A DNA stretch of 51,959 nt. Origin: DATFLL01 sp035267785 (GTDB lineage Bacteria > Pseudomonadota > Gammaproteobacteria > DATFLL01). Below, piece by piece: positions 23,681-31,636 of this stretch. The notes below the pieces were generated by a model. It worked only from the letters and a program-made list of their open reading frames with translations, was not told the origin of the DNA and searched no databases. How positions within the stretch are numbered: the first letter of the stretch is position 1; each line of letters starts with the position of its first letter. Both the position numbers and the translations under genes were made by a program. Location: the NCBI GenBank assembly GCA_035267785.1, contig DATFLL010000093.1, positions 1 through 51,959 on the forward strand, in the 5' to 3' direction.

Positions 23681-24259
23681 TCACGGCGCCCAATGCATAA
23701 TCGCCTCCGCGAGATCTTTGGGAGCCTGGTCCGTTTGCAAGACGCGCCACAAGGTTGAATCGTTTTCCATGCTGGCGCGCAGTGCGCCCTGCCCGTAGCG
23801 CACCGCCAGGGTCTCGCTCATGCCGACCAGCACATACAGCTTCCCCCGGGGGCTGATTGCAGTGCGAAAAACCCGGCTGCCGAGCAGCGAGGTATCGGTA
23901 ATGTATCGTTTGACCGAGGCCTCGAGCTCGGCGAGGACCTGACGGTCGTCAACGCCCTTGGACTTGGCATAGCGGGCCAAGCGATCCGCTATATAAGAGC
24001 GCATCTTCGCTACGAGGTTCTCGCGTGCGGCCGCCGTGGCCACGGTCTTCATGTAGGCGTAACCGTACGAAGACGGCGGGGCCGAACCCACGGCCGCCAC
24101 CGCAACGCCGCTCACGGGAGCGCCGCATACCCAGTCCGCCGCCGAGGCCTGCGGCACGTCCGGAAAGCCGCAGGCCGGTTCGGCATGCTCGGACACCATC
24201 GGGCTCGCGCAGCCCGCCAGCAATACCAGGGCCGCCCCGGTCACCATATTCCTGTTCAT
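23681..24259 (-). CDS. LPP20-type lipoprotein
   Basis: This 192-residue lipoprotein has a signal MNRNMVTGAALVLLAGC with lipobox LLAGC, Cys at residue 17. The mature part resembles LPP20-family lipoproteins: SYGYAYMKTVATAAARENLVAKMRSYIADRLARYAKSKGV, followed by a beta-rich region with SRVFRTAISPRGKLYVLVGM. This family is widespread in the outer membrane of Gram-negative bacteria, and its role is mostly unknown. ATG 24259 has GGGGAGA about eight bases upstream. It follows the helicase gene by 62 bp on the same strand and may be co-transcribed with it. Confidence 0.75.
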   Translation of the reverse strand: MNRNMVTGAALVLLAGCASPMVSEHAEPACGFPDVPQASAADWVCGAPVSGVAVAAVGSAPPSSYGYAYMKTVATAAARENLVAKMRSYIADRLARYAKSKGVDDRQVLAELEASVKRYITDTSLLGSRVFRTAISPRGKLYVLVGMSETLAVRYGQGALRASMENDSTLWRVLQTDQAPKDLAEAIMHWAP

Positions 24260-24321
24260 CTGAAGTCTCCCCTCGACTGCCATTCCATGCGTCCTCGAAC
24301 GCTCCGCCGGTTCGGGCGGAA

Positions 24322-27300
24322 TCAGATCGACCATTCGCGCCAACCGCGCAGCAGTGGGAAGTACAACCCCATGCGGATGGGGCAATCCTCGAGGCGCGCC
24401 AGCAGATGCGCGTAACGCTCGAGCTGGGCGCGGTAACGCTCCTGCTCGCGATCCAGAAAACCTTCCAGATCGCCGCCGCTGTGCACGCTGGTCTTGTAGT
24501 CGACGACCCAGCGTACACCGTCGCCATCGACAAAGGTGCGATCCATTACCACGTTTATCAATGTCCCCCCGAGCACCCCGCTCAGGGCATATTCGCTGCG
24601 CGCCTGCGCGTGGCCGGCATCGAGTACCCAACGCCCGCGCGGATCGGCCAGCGCTCCCGCCAACGCCTGGACCGCCCGGCCTACCGCCCCGGGACATTCC
24701 TCGCCCGGCACGCCGAGGCGGCGCAGCGCCACCTCCAGGGCCGGCGCCAGGGCCCTCACCCGCGTCTCGTCCCACTGCGCGGCGCCGTCGCGCGCGATCG
24801 TCTGCAGATAACGGTGAACCACCGTACCCACGTGGCGGGCGGTCTCCCCCGCCCAATCGAACTCGATCGCCTCGGTTTGCGCCTCGCGGGCGGAGAGCGG
24901 CGCCGCACGCCACCGCACATCCTCTCCCGGAGCGGGGGGCTGCCAGTCGGCGCCGACGCGCCTCAGCACCGCACGGGGCGCCGCCGCCGCTGCCAGTTCC
25001 GCCGACGCGACCTGCAAGTCCGCGAGCGCAGCCTCGAATTCGGCACCGACCACGGGCCACAGGCGGCGCAGCAAGCTGGTCGAGGCGGGAATACCCAGGC
25101 TCGGCCCGTCGTCGGTCTCGCGATAGTCGACGTGGCCGAGCAGATGCAGGCGCCGGCGCGCCCGCGTGGCGGCCACGTACAACAGACGCCCGTCTTCATG
25201 GCGCTGGCGTACCTGCTCGAGGCGTTTGAGGTACCTATATATAGGGTCGCCCTTCGCCTCGGCACTGCTCTTGATGGGGGCGAGCAGCAGGTCGGCATCG
25301 TCGTCGCTTCGCGCACGCTCGCTCCACAACAACAGGCGTGGGTCCTCACCGCGCGGTGTGCGCCCCAGACCGGGAACGATCACCGTATCGAACTCCAGCC
25401 CCTTTGCCTTGTGGATGGTCATAATCTGCAGGCGTTCGTCGGCGTCGACGTCGGGCAGCGCGAACAACGACGAGACCGCCTCGGCCAGACCCGCGAAATC
25501 GACCAGGGCGCCGCCGTCGTCGAACCGCTCGAGCAGCGCCAGGTAGACGAGCGCGTCCTCGAGATCGGTGCGTCCATCGCCGCAGGCCGGCCCGCCCAAC
25601 CCCAACCAGGCACCCTCGACGAAGCGGCGCAGCCCCACGCGCCCGCGCTGCGCCAGTGCCGGACCCAACACGGACACTACGCGCTGCAGGCGCGCCTGAC
25701 CATCCCGACTCATCGCCGCAGCCCGCGCCGGATCGTTCATCAACGTCCAGACGCCGCGCGCAGGTTCGGCGCCGCACAGCGCGTGCAGATCGGCGAGGGT
25801 CAATCCGCACCATGGGGCGCGCAGCACGCTCAACCAGGCGACGCGATCGGCGGGATGGACGAGCGCCCGTGTCAGCGCCAGCAGATCCTGCACCACGGGC
25901 CGGTGGCCAAGTTGCTCGATCTCCAGCGCGCGGTAGCGAATCCTCGCCGCCTTGAGCAGCGGCAGCAGCTCCACCAGATGGCCGCGGCTTCGCACCAGCA
26001 CGGCAATGCTGGCCTCGGGATCGTTCGCTCGCGTCTGTTCGATGAGCTCTAACACGCGCGCCGCCTCGCCGGCCGGCTGTCGACCGAGCACGGGATGCAC
26101 GCGAACCGCCTCTTGTGACCCGGCGCTGTGTACAGCCTCCGACGGCGTATAACCAACCGCACCGCTGGCAATGTCGTCCTCGGCGGCGAGTACGCGTGCA
26201 AAGCTCGCGTTCACCCAGTCGACGATACCGCGTTGGGAACGGAAGTTGACCCGCAGCGACAGCGGCTCGAGGGGGATATATCCGATACCGCGCGTCCGGG
26301 CGCGCAGGTACAGGCCCACCTCCGCCTCGCGAAAGCGATAAATCGACTGCATGGGATCGCCCACGACGAATAGGGTGCGCCCGTCGCCGGGCTGCCAGCC
26401 CGCGGTCAGTCGCTCGAGCAGCTCGAACTGACTGAGCGAGGTGTCCTGGAATTCATCGACGAGCAGATGCTGGATGCGGTAGTCCAGAGCGAGCGCGAGA
26501 TCGGTCGGCTCGCCGGGTTCGCCCAGCGCGACCAGGGCCGCCTGCGATACCTCGGTAAAGTCCACCCGTCCCTGCTCGGCAAAGACCAGGCGCAGCTGCG
26601 CCACGGCCAGCGGCAGCAGCTCCACCAAGGCAGCGAGGACCGCCCATTGGCGATCGGTGTAGGCAGGCGGCGGCAGCTGAGCGATGTGCTGCAGTCGCTC
26701 GAGCAGGCCCGGCACCTCGCCCAGTGCCGCGATCAGGGCGACCGCGCGTTCCTTGTTTTCCTTGCGCTCGGCCTTGGCGGCCTTGTCGCGCGCGCCGCTC
26801 GGGGCCGGAAAGCCCTGCTTCACGGTGAGGCTCTTGCGCCAGCTCGGCGGTTCGCCGCGTGTCAGCAGAAGCTCGACCAACCCCTGCCAGGCGGGCAAGG
26901 CCTCCAGATCGCCGCCCGGCAGCGAGGTGAGCTCCGCGCATGCCCGCAGCGCACTGTCGCCGTCCTGTTCGGCCAGATTCGCGCCTGCCCAGGCCGCCAC
27001 CGCGGTCAGCTCGCCGGCGTACTGTCCCGGCACGTGCGCCGCGGCATCGGCCAGCGTATCGGTGACCACCCGCTGCAGCCCCGCCTCCAGCTCCTCGCGT
27101 CGCAGGCGCCCACTGGTGCGATCGGCGACGTGTCGCAGCCATTGATCGCGGCGCGCCAACATGCCCGCGAGCAGCGACTCGGCCACCGCAAGATTGTTGT
27201 CCAAATGGCGCAGCAACTCTTCGATGGCCGGCGACCACGACTCGCCCTGCTCCACCTCCGCCAGCGTGGCCCGCGCCGCGCGCCTGTAAAGCTCGCCGAC

Positions 27301-27747
27301 GTTGTCTTCGATGCCGGGCTGATTGCCGAATCTCGACAGCAGCGGCATCTGGCGCGTCAGCGCCGAACACAGAGAGTCGATAGTCTGAATACGCAGACGG
27401 GTCGGGTGCGATACCAGACGCCAACCGCGCTCGCGATCGCGCGCCAGCACGGCTTGGGCGAGCGAGCGCGTGAGCTTTTCGTGCTCGCTGCCGGGAACGT
27501 AATCCGCATTGCCGGCACGGTCGAGCGCCTCGAGGATACGGTTACGCATCTCTGCGGCCGCCTTGCGCGTAAAGGTGATCGCCACGACCTCTTCGGGCGC
27601 ATCGGCGTGCGCGAGCAGGGTGAGATAGCGCTGGCTGAGCAGTTCGGTCTTGCCCGAACCGGCCGGTGCCTGAACGATGAACGAGGTCTGTACGTCCAGG
27701 GCGCGCGCACGCGCCGGGGCGTCGGCGATCATGCGCACCTCACTCAT
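24322..27747 (-). CDS. UvrD/RecB-like helicase-nuclease (AddA-like)
   Basis: This 1141-residue protein is the helicase partner of a double-strand-break repair complex. It has Walker A APAGSGKTELLSQRY near residue 30, motif Ia ITFTRKAAAEMR, Walker B LLVDEFQDTSLSQFELL near 430, FVVGDPMQSIYRFREAEV, LRVNFRSQ, IMTIHKAKGLEFDTV near 780 and LYVAATRARRRLHL. The C-terminal RecB-type nuclease shows the WVVDYKTS core near residue 1090. ATG 27747 overlaps the stop of its partner by eight bases. Length and partner fit the AddAB-like pair common in proteobacteria without RecBCD. MIADAPARA at 27732 is an alternative start. Confidence 0.9.
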   Translation of the reverse strand: MSEVRMIADAPARARALDVQTSFIVQAPAGSGKTELLSQRYLTLLAHADAPEEVVAITFTRKAAAEMRNRILEALDRAGNADYVPGSEHEKLTRSLAQAVLARDRERGWRLVSHPTRLRIQTIDSLCSALTRQMPLLSRFGNQPGIEDNVGELYRRAARATLAEVEQGESWSPAIEELLRHLDNNLAVAESLLAGMLARRDQWLRHVADRTSGRLRREELEAGLQRVVTDTLADAAAHVPGQYAGELTAVAAWAGANLAEQDGDSALRACAELTSLPGGDLEALPAWQGLVELLLTRGEPPSWRKSLTVKQGFPAPSGARDKAAKAERKENKERAVALIAALGEVPGLLERLQHIAQLPPPAYTDRQWAVLAALVELLPLAVAQLRLVFAEQGRVDFTEVSQAALVALGEPGEPTDLALALDYRIQHLLVDEFQDTSLSQFELLERLTAGWQPGDGRTLFVVGDPMQSIYRFREAEVGLYLRARTRGIGYIPLEPLSLRVNFRSQRGIVDWVNASFARVLAAEDDIASGAVGYTPSEAVHSAGSQEAVRVHPVLGRQPAGEAARVLELIEQTRANDPEASIAVLVRSRGHLVELLPLLKAARIRYRALEIEQLGHRPVVQDLLALTRALVHPADRVAWLSVLRAPWCGLTLADLHALCGAEPARGVWTLMNDPARAAAMSRDGQARLQRVVSVLGPALAQRGRVGLRRFVEGAWLGLGGPACGDGRTDLEDALVYLALLERFDDGGALVDFAGLAEAVSSLFALPDVDADERLQIMTIHKAKGLEFDTVIVPGLGRTPRGEDPRLLLWSERARSDDDADLLLAPIKSSAEAKGDPIYRYLKRLEQVRQRHEDGRLLYVAATRARRRLHLLGHVDYRETDDGPSLGIPASTSLLRRLWPVVGAEFEAALADLQVASAELAAAAAPRAVLRRVGADWQPPAPGEDVRWRAAPLSAREAQTEAIEFDWAGETARHVGTVVHRYLQTIARDGAAQWDETRVRALAPALEVALRRLGVPGEECPGAVGRAVQALAGALADPRGRWVLDAGHAQARSEYALSGVLGGTLINVVMDRTFVDGDGVRWVVDYKTSVHSGGDLEGFLDREQERYRAQLERYAHLLARLEDCPIRMGLYFPLLRGWREWSI

Positions 27748-30550
27748 AGCGCGCGTCCCCCTGCACCGCATCATCCACGTCCGAGTCACCTTCGCCGATC
27801 GGCGTCTCGTGCGGGCCGAATGCGTGCTGCTCGCCGACCCGGCACAACGAGGGCAGGTGGCAGTAACGGCAGGTCTGGGGGTATTGTTTCGGATCGACCG
27901 CAGCCTGCCCGGCGCGAAATGCCTCGCCCAGCTCGACCAGCATCTCGCGCCAGTGCGCGAGCAGCGAGTGCCAGTCCGCATAGTCCGCCGCATGCTTGGA
28001 TGCCGCCAGTGTCAGCGCCCCGGGGATCTGATCGTCCTCACGCGTCAGACCCTTGAAGCCCAACTCGCCGGGCCGCAGTTGGGCAAACAAGACGGCGGAT
28101 ACGTCTTCGCGGCCATCCTGACTGAGGGCGTACAGCGGCAGCTGCGGCTCTTCGGGCCGCTCACCCAGCCAGTCGCGAATGTCGGTGCGCCCGCTCTTGT
28201 AATCGATAATCGCCAGGCCGCCGTCGTCGAGGCGATCGATACGATCGATCTTCAACCGGGCGGTGACGCCGCCCAGGCTGATTCGTCCTTCTTCTTCCTG
28301 GTACACGACGCTGAACGGCGCGCGTTCGAGCTCACAGTCGAGCCAGGCATCGAGCAGACGCAACAGGCGTTTGACTTCAAGCTCGCGAAACCGCGGCGTG
28401 AACGTCGCGGGCCGACGCGATGCCATGAAGTCCACCGCCTGCTCGACGGCCGCGTGTACCTCGGCGGCCCGTTCGTCGGCATCGAGCGCCGCCAGATGCG
28501 CATGCGAGCCCAGGCGCGCCCAAAGCCTCTCGAGCGCGGTGTGCAGAACGATGCCGCGCCCGCGCGCATCCAGCCCCAACTGGGCCTCTTCGAGCGGCGC
28601 CGCACCGAGACGATGCTCGGCAAAGGCGCGAAACGGGCACGCCGCCTGATGCTTGAAGATGGCCGTACCGCCCGGCGCGTCCGCGGCATCCACGGGCGGC
28701 GCGCGACGATCGTCCAGCGCCTCCATCGGAGCCGTCCCGACCAGTGCCTCGCGATACAGTGGGAACTGCGCATCGTCGAGCGCGTCGAGCACAGTCGACG
28801 GCTCCTCGATAGACGCTGCGTGCTCGGCAATCAGCGGACTGGGGCGAAGGTCGCGATCGCCGTCGCGCTGCGGCCAACTGAGCACGACGTCCGGCGCTGC
28901 GGCGCACAGGCGCTCGGTAATGCGGGCGGCGAACAGCAGCTCGCGTTCGGGCGAGGCGTGCGGGATTCCCGCCTCGCGCTGCAGGCGTACCGGCAGGAGC
29001 GGATTGGGGCGCGGCGCCTGCGGCCAGGCCTCATCATGCAACCCCATGACCCAGAGATAATCGAAGCTCAGACCCGCCGCCTCGAGCGTGCCGAGGATCT
29101 GCACCGGCGCCTCGCCGCCTTCGGGTTGAAACAGCTGCGCCGCGCAAAGCCGCTGCAGTGCACCGCGCGCCTGCGCCAGGGTGAGCCGGGGCTCGAGGAC
29201 GTCCAGTCCGGCCAGAGCGCCGAGCTGTTCGCGAAAGGCCTGCCAGGTTTGATATTCGATGCTGTCCATGGAGCGCTCGCCCGGCCAGCCCAAGGCATCG
29301 AGCAAGCGGGGGATGGCCTCGGCCCAGCGGCCCGGTGCCTGGCGCGCGGGCAAACTCTGGCGCAATTGCTCCCACGCCGCCAGGCGGCTGCGCAAGCCGG
29401 AACACGCCGCGGGCGACGCCCCGGTCTCCTCTTCGGAGGCAAGCAGGGCCAGCAGGCCGCGCACACCGATGCGAGTCTCGCCGCGGCGGCGCAGACGGGC
29501 ATCGAACCGGGCGCGCGCCTCGCGCTCGCTCTCGGCGCCGCCGAGAAACGGCGAGCGCAGCAGGGCACCGACCCGCTCCAGCGGCTGCGGCTCGCCGCCG
29601 AGCTCCAGGGTTGCAAATGCCGCGTGCACCAGGGGGTAGTCCGACAGCGGTCGGCCGGCCGAGATATTGAACGGCCGTGCCTGCCAGCGGGCCTCGGGTG
29701 TACAGGTCTCGGCCAGCACCGCCGCGGGCAGCATGATGTCGTCGAAGATGCGCTCGACTCGAGCGCGGGTGTTTGTCAGGTCGGGCACGACCACACCGAT
29801 CCGTGCTTGGGGAGAACGCGCCAGACGCGCCCGCGCCCAACGCGCGGCCGCCGATATTTCCGCCTCGGCGTCGACCAGAGCCACGGCGCGCACATACTGC
29901 GTCGGCAAGGCGTTCCCGCCGACCTCCACCGCCACACCCGCCTCGCGCAGGACTTCAACGAGCGCCGTTTGCTGCGGCGTCAGCTCGTCGAATCCGACCA
30001 GTAACAGGCGTGAGGGCAGCAGACGAGTGTCGGCATCGCCGTCATGCAGTCGCCTGGCCACCCAGTCGGCCAGGCGCGCCTGATCCAGCCAGCCGTGTTC
30101 CGCGCAGCGCCGGGTATAGCTTTGCGCCCAGTCCACAAAGGCCCGCGTGTCCTCGCCCCAGACATCGCGCTGCGCGGACAGTGGTGCCAGGTCCAGACAC
30201 CAGGCGTGCACCAGCTCCCAGGCCTCGCGGGCGGCGCGCGCCGCCGGCGCCGGCTGCAGCAACGCGCCGCCCCAGACCGAGTCGCGCACCACCTGTTCCC
30301 ACAGGCTCAACTCCTGAAACGGGGTCAGCAGCAGCGGTTGCGCCCCATCGCCAACCGCCATCGTCTCCCAGCCGCGCTGCAGCCAGCTCGCCCAGGGCAA
30401 CACGTCCGGCGTTTCCCATGCCGCGCTACCGTTTGCCGCCTGGGCGAGGTTATAGCTATCCAGTACAGCGCGCGCCAGACGGCGATTGGCGGTGATGACG
30501 GCGGCGCCTTCGGCCAACGCGGCATTCAGACCGTCTGCCGCGTCGCTCAC
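27740..30550 (-). CDS. AddB-like PD-(D/E)XK nuclease, probable DNA repair protein
   Basis: This 936-residue protein is the partner of the downstream helicase. The N-terminal two thirds resemble an inactive helicase scaffold, as in AddB (VITANRRLARAVLDSYN, LLLVGFDELTPQQ, WVMGLHDEAWPQAPRPNPLLP). The C-terminal third is a RecB-type nuclease with AIIDYKSGRTD. Four cysteines in the AddB iron-sulfur arrangement are visible: one in HQAACPFRAFAEHRLG and three in CRYCHLPSLC near the end. The GTG start at 30550 overlaps the stop of the deacetylase gene (GTGA), which implies coupling. The longer open frame upstream would run deep into that gene and is rejected. Confidence 0.85.
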   Translation of the reverse strand: MSDAADGLNAALAEGAAVITANRRLARAVLDSYNLAQAANGSAAWETPDVLPWASWLQRGWETMAVGDGAQPLLLTPFQELSLWEQVVRDSVWGGALLQPAPAARAAREAWELVHAWCLDLAPLSAQRDVWGEDTRAFVDWAQSYTRRCAEHGWLDQARLADWVARRLHDGDADTRLLPSRLLLVGFDELTPQQTALVEVLREAGVAVEVGGNALPTQYVRAVALVDAEAEISAAARWARARLARSPQARIGVVVPDLTNTRARVERIFDDIMLPAAVLAETCTPEARWQARPFNISAGRPLSDYPLVHAAFATLELGGEPQPLERVGALLRSPFLGGAESEREARARFDARLRRRGETRIGVRGLLALLASEEETGASPAACSGLRSRLAAWEQLRQSLPARQAPGRWAEAIPRLLDALGWPGERSMDSIEYQTWQAFREQLGALAGLDVLEPRLTLAQARGALQRLCAAQLFQPEGGEAPVQILGTLEAAGLSFDYLWVMGLHDEAWPQAPRPNPLLPVRLQREAGIPHASPERELLFAARITERLCAAAPDVVLSWPQRDGDRDLRPSPLIAEHAASIEEPSTVLDALDDAQFPLYREALVGTAPMEALDDRRAPPVDAADAPGGTAIFKHQAACPFRAFAEHRLGAAPLEEAQLGLDARGRGIVLHTALERLWARLGSHAHLAALDADERAAEVHAAVEQAVDFMASRRPATFTPRFRELEVKRLLRLLDAWLDCELERAPFSVVYQEEEGRISLGGVTARLKIDRIDRLDDGGLAIIDYKSGRTDIRDWLGERPEEPQLPLYALSQDGREDVSAVLFAQLRPGELGFKGLTREDDQIPGALTLAASKHAADYADWHSLLAHWREMLVELGEAFRAGQAAVDPKQYPQTCRYCHLPSLCRVGEQHAFGPHETPIGEGDSDVDDAVQGDARYE

Positions 30551-31476
30551 CCCCGCTCTCCGATCAGTGCGTTGAGGTGCGCCACCACCGAGCGCGCCAG
30601 CGCGTGCAGGGCGTAACCGCCTTCCAGCGTCGATACGATACGCCCGCCGGCATGGCGCGCGGCGACCTCGCGCACGGCCTGCGTCACCCAGCCGTAGTCC
30701 GAACTGTGCAGATGCAGATGGGACATCTCGTCCTCGTGGTGGGCATCGAACCCCGCAGAGATCAAAATCAACTGCGGCCGGAACCGCTCCAGGGCCGGCA
30801 GCCACCGATCGCCGACGGCCGCGCGAAAGCCTTCGCCGTCGGTGCCAACCTTGAGCGGGACATTGACGATGTGATCGCCGGTGGGCTCGGTGCCGCTGTA
30901 GGGATAGAACGGATGCTGAAAGGACGAGCAGAACAGGACCCGCGGCTCGTCCTGGAAAATCTGCTGCGTGCCGTTACCGTGGTGAACGTCGAAATCGACA
31001 ATCGCCACCCGCTTCAGTCCGTGCGCGACCAGGGCGTGCGCCGCACCCACCGCGACGTTGTTGAAAAAGCAAAAGCCCATGGCCCGCGCGCGTTCGGCGT
31101 GATGGCCCGGCGGGCGCACGTTGCAGAACGCCGACTCGGCCTGGCCGGACATCACGAGATCCACGCCGAAGACGACCGCGCCGGCCGCCCGGCGCGCCGC
31201 GGCAAGGGTGTGTGCGTTCATGAAGGCATCATCGTCCAGGCGAACCATGCCCGAGGACGGCGCGGTATCGCGCACCTCGGCGAGATAATCGGCGCTGTGA
31301 ACGCGCAGCAGCTGTTCGTCGCTGACCAGCGGCGCCTCATAGTGGCGTAACACGAATTCGAGTCCCGAGGCGATCAACTGGTCGTTGATCGCGCTCAGAC
31401 GGGCCGCCCGCTCGGGGTGCCCCGGGCCCATGTCATGCAGCAGGCAGTCGGGATGGGAGATCAGGGCGAGCGTCAT
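30547..31476 (-). CDS. Histone deacetylase family protein (AcuC-like)
   Basis: This 309-residue zinc amidohydrolase belongs to the class II-like bacterial deacetylases. Active-site elements are complete: the His dyad in RPPGHHAE (His125, His126), the zinc ligands in DFDVHHGNG (Asp163, His165) and the third ligand Asp in SAGFDAHH. The STLEGGY segment near the end is also typical. Substrates of bacterial members include acetyl-lysine proteins (AcuC) and acetylpolyamines; sequence does not decide. It is divergent from a gene with a GNAT acetyltransferase domain across a 160-bp gap, which suggests a linked acetylation and deacetylation function. Its stop overlaps the start of the nuclease gene. 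Confidence 0.9.
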   Translation of the reverse strand: MTLALISHPDCLLHDMGPGHPERAARLSAINDQLIASGLEFVLRHYEAPLVSDEQLLRVHSADYLAEVRDTAPSSGMVRLDDDAFMNAHTLAAARRAAGAVVFGVDLVMSGQAESAFCNVRPPGHHAERARAMGFCFFNNVAVGAAHALVAHGLKRVAIVDFDVHHGNGTQQIFQDEPRVLFCSSFQHPFYPYSGTEPTGDHIVNVPLKVGTDGEGFRAAVGDRWLPALERFRPQLILISAGFDAHHEDEMSHLHLHSSDYGWVTQAVREVAARHAGGRIVSTLEGGYALHALARSVVAHLNALIGERG

Positions 31477-31636
31477 TCCAATTCGCCGTGTGAAATTCCA
31501 GGCTTCGCGCTAAGCTTATCACATTCGTACCGCCCGGCCCCCCGCGCCGCGGACCGGCTCGATGCAGCGGGGTGCGCCCCGAACATCCACTCCAGCTAGA
31601 AGCCAACGCCGAGACTGTCACGGAAGAAAGATACGC

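Noticed and set aside
27748..27993. Longer start for the helicase within the upstream nuclease gene
   Set aside because: The extra residues are low-complexity antiframe sequence; ATG 27747 sits at a normal overlapping junction and precedes the conserved N-terminus.
31477..31636. CRP-like site (TGTGA ... TCACA) between the deacetylase and ligase genes
   Set aside because: The half-sites are about 25 bp apart instead of 6, and no other support is seen.
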